64,000 bases of DNA, taken from the NCBI GenBank assembly GCA_023052935.1, contig CM041292.1, positions 134,864,951 to 134,928,950 of the forward strand, written 5' to 3'. Both the position numbers and the translations under genes were made by a program. The DNA comes from Piezodorus guildinii. Its lineage: Eukaryota; Arthropoda; Insecta; Hemiptera; Pentatomidae. Below, in pieces: positions 53,968 to 64,000 of the stretch; within the stretch, counting starts at the first letter, position 1; the number at the start of each line of letters is the position of its first letter. The notes under the pieces are model-generated. The model was given only the letters and a program-made list of their open reading frames with translations. It had not been told where the DNA came from and did no database searches.

Positions 53968-54056
53968 TAATATATGAAATATATAGTAAGAGAATGTATT
54001 GCGATCGTGAAAATTTTCGAATTTCAGTTTTCAACGCAAATACACGTTTTATGGTT
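53968..54056 (-). repeat. R1 3' end fragment (copy G)
   Basis: Matches the R1 terminus: ATGAAATATATAGTAAGAGA then TATTGCGATCGTGAAAATTT, TCGAATTTCAGTTTTCAACG. Confidence 0.75.
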
Positions 54057-54326
54057 AATAGGTTAATTTAACAGGTACTCATACCTGCTAAGTAGCCACA
54101 AGTAACACATCTCTGGACTCAGTTGTTCATAAGCAATGACAGATTAAAGTACTATAATTTCGTGGTCACTTAGTTAAATAAGTGCAGCTTTGAGTTAAAA
54201 TTTTGCACGTGGTTTAAGCATAGATCAATGCTAGGAAGAAATGAAGCATGTATTGAATAATGATTGTCAAAATCACACGATAATACTTTAGTAACAGTCG
54301 GAAAATCTCGAAAAAAAAAAAAAAAA
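54057..54326. other. Short gap, no gene
   Basis: AT-rich, ending in an oligo-A run at 54311-54326. Confidence 0.5.
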
Positions 54327-54539
54327 CCTCATTACAGTCCAGACCTTGCTTCCTGCGACTTTGCACCGTTCCGACATTTGGAAATTAAGCTGAAAGGAAT
54401 ACGTTTTTCTATTGAAGAGGACCTGAGGGCTTAGGACAAATGATGTGCCTTGTTCCCTGATGGGATTGGCAGAGCTGGTTTAAGGGCTGGTTCGACGAAA
54501 GGAGATGTGTATTGAATGTAACCGAAATAAATAATGCTG
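54327..54539 (+). pseudogene. Mariner transposase C-terminal fragment
   Basis: Reads PHYSPDLASCDFAPFRHLEI followed by KLKGIRFSIEEDLRA and then a stop; after further changes WFKGWFDERRCVLNV. HYSPDLAPCDF is the strongly conserved block with the third catalytic aspartate of mariner transposases. The rest of the gene and the inverted repeats are not recognisable. It differs in sequence from the mariner at 14249, so it is another mariner lineage. Stops and frame changes show that it is dead. Confidence 0.8.
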
Positions 54540-54950
54540 CAAGAGTTATGGGACCAAGGATCTTACCAGATGGAAGGCGATGGTAAACACCAAATTTCCA
54601 ACTCTACCAACACCTGGAAAAACCTTACAGATACCATTAGAAGACGTTGGACTTTCTACGGCTACCTGCACATAATGGACCATCACAAGCTGTCCCATAA
54701 GATCTTTAGAGTAGCTTACAAGGGAAAAGCCACTGAATCCCAGTGGATCAGACAAGTTGAGAGGGATCTTGCAGAATTTAATATTCAGCAAGTTACCATA
54801 AATGATAGAAGTAGCTACCGCCTGACCATTTAAAGAAGACTTTTCCTCAAGTCCATTTCAGAGGTTAGGCACAACGCATCGAGGAAATGGTCAGAGGAAC
54901 GTAAGGTAGAGTTCAGAAAAAAAAATGAAAGCCAGAAGTGGAAGACAACA
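54540..54950 (+). pseudogene. LINE polyprotein C-terminal fragment
   Basis: Frame of 54534-54833 reads TIRRRWTFYGYLHIMDHHKL, SHKIFRVAYKGKATESQWIR, QVERDLAEFNIQQVTINDRS, then a stop at 54831, after which RRLFLKSISEVRHNASRKWS and EERKVEFRKKNE continue in the same direction. RRRWxFYGHxxRMDxxRL and the following QVxxDL are typical of the region downstream of the reverse transcriptase in RTE-like insect LINEs. The catalytic domain is absent. Confidence 0.78.
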
Positions 54951-55005
54951 TACGTGAACACAAGCACCGTGGTACTTGAAATGCCCAAACGAAAAATAAT
55001 AATAA
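54540..55005 (+). mobile_element. LINE 3' end inserted in the mariner remnant
   Basis: A 5'-truncated LINE end with a coding part, short untranslated sequence and an (ATA)n tail at about 54992-55010. The sequence AATAATGCTG occurs at both borders (54530-54539 and 55006-55015), a plausible 8 to 10-bp target duplication partly blurred by the tail. Confidence 0.75.
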
Positions 55006-55015
55006 TAATAATGCT

Positions 55016-56218
55016 GTGTTGCAAAACTTTTCTAATCTATATAAACATTCTGTCGCGTATGAGGTACACAATCACGTATTTTTTTATTTATTTTTTCGTA
55101 GACTTAAACCACTTGGGTCATTTTCGAATCACCTCTTTAAATTAAATATTTCCGTTACTAACAGTATCCTCGTTATATATGCATTAGATTAGACTATAAA
55201 TAGGTTTAATTGATAGCATAGCTATTCTCTATCTATCCTAGAGCAAACGATTACAAAACTGTACTAGTCTGCTACCGGTCGGGATTTCCATATTACATGT
55301 CCATCCTTATCTAAATCGCAGTGAGATTAAGCTCCAAGGGCAGGCAGAACCTGAGGTTACGAAAGCGCTAAGGGCTACCACTGGTACCTTCCCCGAGGGG
55401 GAGGTGGATAATATATTTCCCACTAAGGCAGGATAAAAAGGAGGAAGGGGAGATACAAGAGCGGTCCTTAGTTATTCATGCATCGTCATTAGGCAGCCGC
55501 CTCATTAGCCATTCCTTGAAGGATCCTCTCCGCCAATTAATTAAACACTTTCCAACAGCATCTATATTCATTTTATTTTACTATAGTTGTCTCAATCTCA
55601 ATGAACCAATTTACACCCGGTTCCTGTTTTATTGACCCCAATCTCTCTCTGCCCTGATAAATTTCAACAGGTCAAACTTCTGATACTTTCATCTTAGCAT
55701 AACCCAAAATAGAAACATTCCTCTCCAAGTATAAATTACAGTACAAAGATATTGTATCTTTCTAAATTTGTTTTGTTTATTATTTCAATAATAAATCTTT
55801 GTAATCGACCAAGAAAAAATAATAAAATTCGCCTCCCCTCTCTCAAAATTTGAGGTCTTACGTTTCAAGACCAAATTAACCGATTTTTTTTAGTAATTTG
55901 GCACAAAAATAAAAGGGCATACGACGTTGTTTCCGACCTCTCGTCGAGACGTTGATTTCTAAAAGGTACTAAAGGATATTTTTTAAGAAATTGATATTTG
56001 CATATTTGTATTCTCATCATTTAGTTCTATTAATCTCATTTGATTTTATCTGATGAACTCACAAGTTATCCAAAACGCGATTTATAAAAGCATTATTTTC
56101 TAAAAGTACGGATATATTATCTAAATTATTGCACATTTAGTTTCAATCCATATCATACTAAACATTCCATCCATAACTTTAATATAGTAAAAAAAAATGT
56201 CTCTATTTTAATGCAAAA
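55016..56218. other. No gene identified; GC-richer island at 55260-55550
   Basis: The island contains a purine-rich stretch (AGGAGGAAGGGGAGATACAA) and homeodomain-type cores (CATTAG, CCAATTAATTAA) in its right part. No open frame. It is one of the better candidates for conserved regulatory DNA, but that is inference from composition and motif type only. Confidence 0.42.
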
Positions 56219-56233
56219 AGAATCAAGTAAGTT

Positions 56234-56501
56234 TGTTTATTTATTTAACGTCTATTATGCTGCTTTGGCTAATCGACGATGCTACAGTGGGAGTCCTAAA
56301 TTTTGCCTATCCAGGTTTAATTAGGATAGGGATCTTTAACGAGTGCCTGACAAGCTCGGACACCCTTTAACATCCCTTCGAAGGACGGCATAAATAAGGA
56401 TTTTTTTACTCCCATTAAAAAATCCTCGGGCGGGTTTGAACCTGGAACCTTGGGCATAGGAGGCTGCTGTGCTAACCACCATGCTACCTACGGGTAACCC
56501 C
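56234..56501 (-). mobile_element. SINE family 2 with perfect 15-bp target duplication
   Basis: Minus-strand SINE 2: GGGGTTACCCGTAGGTAGCA head, box B-like GGTTCAAACCC, body and TTAAATAAATAAAC tail. AGAATCAAGTAAGTT flanks at 56219-56233 and 56502-56516. Confidence 0.95.
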
Positions 56502-56516
56502 AGAATCAAGTAAGTT

Positions 56517-57974
56517 GGTTTAAAAACATAGTAGAGAGAGAGTTTTGCGCTTCCTGTAAAATTTCCTAGAATAGATATACTAACTTTTGGAAATCAACGT
56601 CTCAATTGCGGTAGAAATTAAAAATATTTTAACTCACTAACTCAAATATTTTTTAAATAAAGAAAACAAGTAGAGAGTTTATAATTTTGTTTAATTGTGA
56701 AGGCTTCTCGTTTATGCTGATAGACCATTGAATAAACAAAACGACGAAAGAATAATTGAAATCAGTTTAAAATAAGCGAAAATAAATAATTTTGAACTTC
56801 AGAGTCGTGATTGGCTATTTTTCTTGGATATAAATTGAGAGTGTGGAAGGATTGTCTTTTATGAGCTCTTTGATTAATTTATTGCTATACTTATACGTTA
56901 ATGGCCAACACAGCTATATAGAATGTAAATCTATAATATAATTATTCAGAAATAATAAAGTATTCTGTAATGATTTGCAGCCCTTCTTAAAATGTTACTG
57001 AATTCTTCAGTATTTTCAAATAAGATTCCCTGTCATTAAAACTTATAAATTTTAAATATTTGATTTTATATTTTTTTACTGATGTTACGTTCCGGCATTA
57101 AGGCATCTCATCCTCAGAAACACACTTTTTAAAACTAATGATTTATATAGCCGAAAGGAATAAGAAAATGATATTTAAAAGTGTAAACTATTGTATTAAT
57201 AATAAATTTACGTGTTACTTAATATAGAAAAATAAATCATGTTGCTTATTCATATGTATAAGATTTTTAATTTATTTTAAAATGTATTTTAAATTAGTAT
57301 CATAAATGTCCATGGCGATACCTAGCTTTTAAGTAATCAAAGATCTTAAAGAAAGACAAACGAGTTATAATGTCAATTTGCGCAGAAACATTTACGAATT
57401 GCGACATGAGGAACTATAAATATTGTACGCGAAATTTTCAGAGCGTTATCCTGCATTGATCAACCGAAAATGAGTTTTTTCGTTCTGATACATGCAAAAT
57501 TACCGGAGTTAATATTTTGTAAAGAAATTTGTATTTTAATAGCGAAGAGAACTCCGGAACCAGCTTAGTCTCAATAACCAAATTTATATCACTTATTCTC
57601 ATCCCATAGATGTTTAATCGACATTAGTTTCATAATTTTTCACTCAGTCCCTTTTGTGATATTTCTGTGTAAATATCGCGAAAGCAGAATTTTAGCCATT
57701 TTTGAAAATTCATATGCACTTATGCTCTCATGATCGAAATTTTTACAGCAAGTAGGACTATGACTAAGCTATATGAGAAATAAAGGTGAGATTGTTTTCC
57801 CTTATACACTTTTACCTCGCAAATCTTTCATTTATACTCGAGAATTTTTCTAAACGAATTTATTCATTATTTATGTAAGGAGTTGTGGTGGACAAAAAAT
57901 ATAAATTATATCTTTATCTTATTGTTAGTTTTTGTTTTGATTTGATATCTACTTAAATTTGATTTGTTTTCAGT
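56517..57974. other. AT-rich stretch, no gene seen
   Basis: Nothing recognised. Confidence 0.5.
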
Positions 57975-58135
57975 CGACTTAAAACGTCTGCAACACTAAA
58001 AGAATTGAACAGAAATATATTTCATCTCCGGTTTTAAATTTTGAAAAGGATAGAGAATAATTTATATAAAAATCAAAATTATTGAGCTGCAAAATTAATG
58101 AAAATTCAACGATTTTAAGTGGATTGACCCGTAAT
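57975..58135 (+). repeat. R3 fragment
   Basis: AAAACGTCTGCAACACTAAA matches the R3 interior at 32932, and the end TTTTAAGTGGATTGACCC matches the R3 right terminus at 33094-33102. The left half is not found. Confidence 0.6.
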
Positions 58136-59851
58136 TGGAAAAAATATTTTTTTATTACACACGTGCCTCTGAAACTAACGTATATTTTAACTTGAGCAGT
58201 TTTTTTTTTTTTGTTTTTTTTTGTATTTGGTATACTAGTAAATTTCGAACTCTATTGTTTATCTTACGTAATTGTGAGGTCCGTAAATTCTATATTTTCC
58301 ATTCCTAAAAGAGTTCAGAACGAAAAATAATACTTCATTATTAATCAATTAAACAGGGACAACTACCAATACCATTAAATTATAAAATATTCACACATTT
58401 GATAATTAAAACCACAGCTTTGCATCTGCAGGAGAAGACATTATTTATATAATAATATATCATTAATTATTAATTAATTCAACACGTATATCAAGGGCCT
58501 GACCCGTTTCCTTAATTTGCTGATTAGCGAAGCTTGTTGATTAACTAATCACTTCATGTTATGTATATTTTATGCATAACAGTAAAACGAATCTCTCCTA
58601 CCTCTCATGTTTTTAAAGTGATATTTTATTAAGTGTTACAAGGGTAAATAGCGCGAATTAAAATTAAATAGGTAAAAATCGCAAATATTATATTATAAAT
58701 TATAGAAGTACTTTTCTAAGACTTTTTAAAAAAACAACAGGAAATATTAACTTATTATTTATTTCTATTTACCATAAAGCAAAAATATGCAGAAGTTCCA
58801 TACATTTCTTATCATCAAATCTTCATTATTGAATTTTTATTTATATATTTTATATTTGTTTAAACAATTAAAATTGAAATTAATACTATTGATTGCTTAA
58901 AATTACCTTAATATTGTCGCAATTTTCTAAATAAAATATGTAATACAAACTAAAGAAAATATTTTTTGTTTAATACAAGTTGGTCAAAGGTGTCACTTAC
59001 CGAATTTTTTCAGAAAATGTCTTTTATGCTCCTCTGAACTGAAGAATTTTTCGAAGGAGTGGAACAATATGAAAAAAATTAAAAAACTGATTTTTTCCCC
59101 TGAAATCTTACGTTTTAAGAAACTTATAGTTTTTAGATTATCGAAAAATCTGTAGAAAATTATTTTTTTAACCGAAAATACATCCGCCCCAGAGAAAGCC
59201 ATAGAGAATACCTGAACAAGCGAGACCTTAAAAGAAATTACTGATAATGGCTTAATAAACGTTATAGAGCACTAGCCTGGCGAGCGTTTTGAAAAACAGT
59301 TAAAACAAATGAATTGTAATTTTGAATTTTTGATAAGAAATAATTGTATATACATTTTCAATAATAACAAGAAATATAAGTTAAATGCAAGATTTCAGAA
59401 AGAAATGAGTTTTTATTTTTTTCATACTGTTCACCATTTAAAAAAAATCGAAAAAATTACCGTGTATTTAAGAGTGTAAAAGTAATTTCCTGAAAAAAGT
59501 AGGTGATTGACACTTTTCAAAAAGGTTGAAAAAATATAAATTTTGATTTTCTTTCTTCAGCTTAAAATTGGCTTTTCATTTCAGAATTATGATCATAACA
59601 TTTTTTCATGCATTTGACTCCTAAGAATCAGAGAATCATCATTAATTATTTCAAATTGTATTATTAAAAAAAAAAATCGAAAAAAAGTGTTTTTATTCCA
59701 CAACAAATTGATCCCCCAAGTTTGAGTAAAAAAAAACTGGGGACAGAGTTATCATCCTAACCCGACTTAATATGGATATAAAGTATTTTAACAAAACAAA
59801 TAGAAATGCTGTTTTTTTTATCAAATTCGCTAACCTCAATGATAGTAATAT

Positions 59852-59858
<7 letters not shown>
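58136..59858. other. AT-rich stretch, no gene seen
   Basis: Very AT-rich with oligo-T runs near 58200. Nothing recognised; a 69-codon minus-strand frame at 58993-59202 has no domain. Confidence 0.5.

Positions 59859-59910
<52 letters not shown>
59859..59910. repeat. (TA)n microsatellite
   Basis: About 25 TA units directly downstream (minus strand) of a LINE terminus. Confidence 0.95.
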
Positions 59911-59916
<6 letters not shown>

Positions 59917-60028
59917 CTTCTTCTTTAATAGCTCTACAACCCAATAAGGGTCTTGGCTTCCTCTAACAGCAACCGCCATGCAACTCTGTTCTGTGCCGCT
60001 GCCAACCAGTTTCGGACCTTCAAATATT
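59911..60028 (-). pseudogene. LINE C-terminal fragment between microsatellites
   Basis: On the minus strand the frame reads KVRNWLAAAQNRVAWRLLLE followed by EAKTLIGL and a stop at 59934-59936. W...AxxRxxWRxxLEEAKTxxGL-stop is a common carboxy end of insect non-LTR retrotransposon polyproteins. Only about 35 codons remain. The plus- and minus-strand frames that run through the neighbouring dinucleotide tracts are artefacts of the repeats. Confidence 0.6.
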
Positions 60029-60038
60029 ACACACACAC

Positions 60039-60108
<70 letters not shown>
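60029..60108. repeat. (CA)n(TA)n compound microsatellite
   Basis: About 12 CA units followed by about 27 TA units. Confidence 0.95.
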
Positions 60109-60116
<8 letters not shown>

Positions 60117-61051
60117 AATATTACATTTTTATACTAATAATAAAAGGGAGTGTCGAGGTCCGCTAGATAGGATAACTAGACTATTCTCTGATTTCTACGT
60201 GGAACGACCTATGATATAGAGAGTATGGCTCACTTGGCCTGTGTTAAGAGGGAAACCCAAATATTGGGGGAAACCCGGTGTCTCAGAGTTATCACACAAT
60301 TTCCTTGCACAACCGTTTGACCTTCATGGATCGTAGAGAAAAATATAATATAAAATTGACTACGGACGATTGAGATGGTATTCAAATGAGATTCGAACCG
60401 AAACTGTTTGACTGTTAGTTTCAAAGGTTAAATAATAATTTATTTCAGTAACTCATGATCATTGGCATCAGTAGGTGTTAAGTATATGTTGTAGTATTTT
60501 AAATTAGACATATTTTTTTCCTACAACACATGCAACAAATTCAAATTGTTTCGAACAAAATCAAGATGCGCAAGCTATGTTTGCCAAAGAAAATTACAAG
60601 CTGTAGGGTTAACATAATAAATAAGAGACCTATCGAATGGAAGACGAAGGAGAGGAACTTAAAACATATCCATAGCGTGCCGGATCAGATAGCGCGGAGC
60701 GGGGCTGAAGCTCGGTAACTACACCTCCTATCCGTTGTATGCTGTATATATCACTACGCATCAGTTAATACCAATCCTTGTTCCTCTATCTGGATAGTCT
60801 ATCAATTACATGCTCCACTTACAGGGACTCACACCCTCATCTGAGGTACTTACCAGCGCCTAAATTACCAAAAGAATAATTTAATTTATTATTGAATACA
60901 TAAACAATGGATGCATCTAAAACTGTTTTAACATGGCCATACAGAATAGCATAAAAAAATAAATAATAAAAACGATCCAAAATTCAAAATAAAATTCATG
61001 GAAAAACTATCAATAACTAGACAAGAATCATATCCCTTGATCAATATACGT
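60109..61051. other. No gene identified; GC-richer patch at 60640-60850
   Basis: A 62-codon frame (60530-60718) ends in a GC-richer patch (GTGCCGGATCAGATAGCGCG). No domain. No repeat match. Confidence 0.4.
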
Positions 61052-61150
61052 TGAAACTTGGGTGCGCAGCTGAGTATATAGATTCCAAGGATTCTTTATG
61101 TAAGACCTCAGAATAGTCGTAACCGGTCACAGCTTTAAATATCGAATAAA
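61052..61150 (+). repeat. R5 direct repeat, copy 1
   Basis: TGAAACTTGGGTG, GAGTATATAGATTCCAAGGA, TTCTTTATGT-AGACCTCAG and AACCGGTCACAGCTT are shared with 62943-63032 in the same orientation. Confidence 0.8.
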
Positions 61151-61228
61151 ATCAAAAGGAAATTGAAAGACGGAACTCCATTTTGTATTTCTAAAAGAGA
61201 ACTTTTTACTATGACAGATTTAATATTT

Positions 61229-61244
61229 CGATCCTCCTGCGGAA
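61229..61244. repeat. 16-bp target duplication, left
   Basis: CGATCCTCCTGCGGAA, repeated exactly at 61618-61633, after a poly(A) run. Confidence 0.9.
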
Positions 61245-61585
61245 GATCAGCTGATGCGCTCGATGATAACAGTTATACGTTACTTCGTCTCTCAGATTTT
61301 TGCTTTTTTCAGTAGGAATTCGCTTGAGTTCAGTCTGGAAAACATCACTAGACCTCAGGAATACTACAGCAGTGAATATTGGAGAAATTTCGGTAAGCAA
61401 AGTTATAATTTACTTTGTACAATCACGAAAAAGTGAAAGCCGTCTACGTTTATATATACGTTTATTTATTTTGATTTTAATTTATGTAATTTGACTTTCC
61501 TTTTGTTTATGTTGTAAATATTGTATGAATAAGATCCTGTAGCACTATTATTATTGTCTATTATGACAAATTGTAATATATACGA

Positions 61586-61617
<32 letters not shown>
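61245..61617 (+). pseudogene. Poly(A)-tailed retrocopy of an unknown transcript
   Basis: Bounded by perfect 16-bp direct repeats and ending ATACGAATAAA followed by about 28 adenines (61589-61616), so it has the polyadenylation signal and tail of a processed mRNA. The 5' part is open in one frame to a stop at 61434 (MRSMITVIRYFVSQIFAFFS, then NSLEFSLENITRPQEYYSSE, YWRNFGKQSYNLLCTITKK); a second open frame overlaps it to 61494. I do not recognise either. The 3' half is AT-rich like a 3' untranslated region. It could be a 5'-truncated retropseudogene of a host gene or the 3' end of an unrecognised poly(A)-tailed LINE. No intron-like interruptions are evident. It probably used the machinery of a poly(A)-tailed LINE, since the RTE-type elements here have TTA tails. 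Confidence 0.75.
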
Positions 61618-61618
<1 letters not shown>

Positions 61619-61633
61619 GATCCTCCTGCGGAA
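61618..61633. repeat. 16-bp target duplication, right
   Basis: CGATCCTCCTGCGGAA directly after the poly(A) tail. Confidence 0.9.
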
Positions 61634-62727
61634 TACGGTAATGAAGACTACATTTACATTTTAAGCTCCTTAAAATTAAAATTAAATAAAAAATCCATAC
61701 TTCTAAAAAAGAATTGAAATAAATTGATAAATTCAAAACGTATTAAAAAAAAAAAAAAAAATGGATTCCAATTCATAAATAGAAAGTTTGCAGCTCAGCT
61801 TGTTAAAACAAGGTCAAAACTTTAGCAGCATCAACACTCGTCAGTTGCTGTAATAAATATAATTAGTCTGTTTAGCTGAATTGAAGTTGTGAAGTAGGAT
61901 AAAACACACCCCTTCCAAAACAAGTGTTTCCGCCAATAGGGTTAGGTTAGGGTATTGGAATAGGTGCTCAATCTCTTGGATATTAGCACTGAATATAGTT
62001 ACATATATTAACAGTTTTTTTTTTTTTTTTCATTTTTATATGTTTTGAATTTATGAATTTAATCAATTTCTTTTTCTTATAGTTCCCGGAGCAGATTACA
62101 TTCTTTGGCGAACATCAGTAGTGAACTAATTGTTTCACTAGAGTCCTTCAAGATCTCACTCAACGATCATGGTAGATTAAGTTTATCCATTAGTACATTG
62201 AATTTTTGGCAGTTCTCAATTATTTGTTTTGAGCTTTCCGCCAATATATAAATCGTCCCCACACCACAAAGAATGTCTGCATTCCTCCACCGTTAGGAGC
62301 TGGATTATTATTATATGGTAATAGTAATTAAAATCGAAGTTGGTGTATGAAAAATGCATACACTGGTAGAGAGGCTAGAAGACAGTTCTACGAGACCAGT
62401 AAAATAATTATTATTACACATAAAGACAACGAAAACAGACATAAACATATAATGCATGGAACAAAACATAAAATGTGGACAAAACAAGAATATTACTAAT
62501 AGAATAGTGAATAGAATGTATAGGAGACATTGAAACAATAAGAATTATTGCTAACCTTTGGAACATCTACATGAAATAAAGACATACTTTCCAGTGTAAT
62601 GATAAAAAATAAACGATTAGTGGTCACTTTTATATCTTGTAATGATATTAATTGTTCGTTTTATTTCACGAAAATATATATCAATAGTTATCCGTTGAGA
62701 GATTTAGGAGTCCTAATGGCGGTCAGA
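61634..62727. other. AT-rich stretch, no gene seen
   Basis: Includes an oligo-A run (61745-61761) and an oligo-T run (62014-62030). The 75-codon minus-strand frame at 62311-62538 is hydrophobic and low-complexity and I do not support it as a gene. Confidence 0.5.
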
Positions 62728-62922
62728 GGAAGAAAAACAATTAAATAGTTTTAACTATTTATTGTCTTGTCAACGTTTCGACTCATTGTGGGTCAACATC
62801 AGGGATATGCTCGGTATGATAGCTATCATACTAAGAGAAGCCCTGGTGATGATCCACAATAAGGGTCGAAACGTTGGCAAGACAATTAAAACTATTCAAT
62901 TATTTTTCTTTCAATGAGGCAT
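62728..62922. repeat. Fold-back pair of hammerhead-like units
   Basis: Near-palindrome with centre between 62822 and 62823 (TATGATAGCTATCATA). Each arm carries a hammerhead-like core: on the minus strand CCCTGATGTTGACCCACAAT then GAGTCGAAACGTTG; on the plus strand CCCTGGTGATGATCCACAAT then AAGGGTCGAAACGTTGG (62840-62876). Each keeps parts of CUGANGA, stem II and GAAAC that the other has lost, so the common ancestor probably had all three. Outer arms share AGAAAAA-AATT-AATAGTTTTAA. Confidence 0.7.
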
Positions 62923-62942
62923 GTTGTATTAGAAAAAAGGTA

Positions 62943-63032
62943 TGAAACTTGGGTGTTCTGCAGAGTATATAGATTCCAAGGATTCTTTATGTGAGACCTC
63001 AGTAACCGGTCACAGCTTCAAGTATCGAATAG
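62943..63032 (+). repeat. R5 direct repeat, copy 2
   Basis: Second copy of the 61052-61150 sequence, about 90% alike with two small gaps. Confidence 0.8.
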
Positions 63033-64000
63033 AACAAAAAAAAATATGAAGTATAAAGAGAGCCGACAGATCAAATAACCAAAAGCCCTCAGAACTTTTT
63101 CTTTCCGTTTCTATGTCATATGGGCAAAGAGAAAAGGAAATCGGACCGATATGCCCAGGAAATAGAGCTTAGGGGATCTGGTGAGGCAGCCGAAAGAGGA
63201 TTGAAGGCTAAGAGTACCGGCTTAATAAAAAGAGAAAAGAAAGATCTTAAGAATCCGCAGGCCGGGGGTACAACCAGCCCCATTGTCGGCAACTATTCTA
63301 TTACAATCGGCGATTACTGACACCTTCACCCTTCTTGGGAGGCGGGCTCTCCAGTTTCAAAGGTTTGGAAATCCAAGGTAGGCCAGCCCTAATACTTTTA
63401 TCGCACCTGTGCACCTATCCATAAGTAAAAATCCCGATTATTTTGTCAATAACTGAGTGCTCAAAGGATTTTAAAAAACTAGACTACAGTCACACATAAA
63501 TTAAATTAAACAAGAAACTATTACCTTAAAGATTGAGGTTGAACATAATTTTTTCTCCGTCGGAAAAATTACTAAAAAACGAACCTCAACTTTAGAACTT
63601 ACAAAACTAGGATACTTCCAATTGGACATGAATAATAATAAATGGGACCTCTTATACTAAGAAAAAAAAGTTCTTGAAAATACGGTACAGCGCATCATGT
63701 TTAGAAAAAATAAACAAGGTCAACCGTAGAATTAGACTGATTGGGAATAGCGTAGTATTTCTTTTGTAAACATATATGGTAGCATTACGACAATTGGAAT
63801 AATCTTTTCCAAAAATACAGCAAATGGACCATTCGCAATATTTAGCGTTAAAACGTCTAAAACATTTCGATATTCAAATAAAATTGGAATAAATTCGAAT
63901 TTGATGAACAATTTTAATGGTGGTTTAAGGATTGCTTGACGTATTTAAATGGGGATGGAATTGTTAAGCAGCATTGTTAACTTTAGGTTGTCCAAAACAA
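63033..64000. other. No gene identified; GC-richer island at 63060-63420
   Basis: The island contains a 66-codon frame (63120-63320: MGKEKRKSDRYAQEIELRGS, then GEAAERGLKAKSTGLIKREK) rich in charged residues. No domain recognised and no splice context that convinces me. The rest is AT-rich. Confidence 0.4.

Noticed and set aside
1..64000. CRISPR arrays, bacterial operons, prophage or LTR retrotransposons
   Set aside because: No regularly spaced repeats, no bacterial-style gene packing, and no gag/pol/integrase frames or paired LTRs with primer binding sites were seen.

Overview
This window looks like a piece of an animal nuclear genome, most likely an insect. It is very AT-rich and has almost no conventional coding sequence. 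It is crowded with eukaryotic transposable elements: non-LTR retrotransposons of several clades, two tRNA-derived SINE families, mariner and hAT DNA transposons, fold-back MITEs and repeats resembling Helitron relatives. There is no sign of bacterial operons, ribosome binding sites, CRISPR arrays or a virus. I cannot name the species. No host gene is identified with confidence; the stretch reads as a gene desert or a very large intron.

Layout. 1-9.7 kb holds a 145-bp fold-back MITE, SINE family 1 and 2 copies, and three copies of a dispersed family I call R1 (two of them about 93% alike) plus one copy of R2. 9.7-23 kb holds a hAT-like element that split a SINE, a mariner remnant inside a poly(A)-tailed jockey-like LINE end flanked by 107-bp direct repeats, several short repeats carrying a hammerhead-ribozyme-like core, and a long inverted repeat (arms about 175 nt) beside AT microsatellites. 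23-34 kb holds a long R1 copy, a 5'-truncated LINE with a perfect 14-bp target duplication, a second fold-back MITE, an R1 copy interrupted by a SINE with a 15-bp duplication, and a long-TIR element. 34.7-36.4 kb holds two short unassigned open frames and a 5'-truncated Jockey/CR1-like LINE.

The centrepiece is 39,478-45,276: an RTE-type retrotransposon whose 3' half (reverse transcriptase, minus strand) and 5' half (ORF1-like region plus endonuclease, plus strand) lie in opposite orientation between copies of the same 13-bp target duplication. That is the structure expected from twin-primed 5' inversion. A second LINE of the Jockey/CR1 type, with an open 612-codon reverse transcriptase frame, later inserted into the endonuclease region.

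45-64 kb holds a candidate TIR transposon, a second R2 copy, R1 copies on the minus strand, two SINE 2 copies with perfect duplications, a mariner fragment invaded by a LINE end, a LINE terminus sandwiched between AT microsatellites, and near 61.2-61.6 kb a poly(A)-tailed retrocopy with a 16-bp target duplication. Between the repeats are GC-richer, apparently single-copy islands (for example 3.0, 10.1, 12.1, 18.1, 30.7, 37.8, 48.1, 55.3 and 63.1 kb) that could be regulatory DNA, but nothing in the sequence proves it.

All repeat family names here (R1, R2, R3, R5, SINE 1, SINE 2, HH-like) are working labels from comparison inside this window only. No database search was run.
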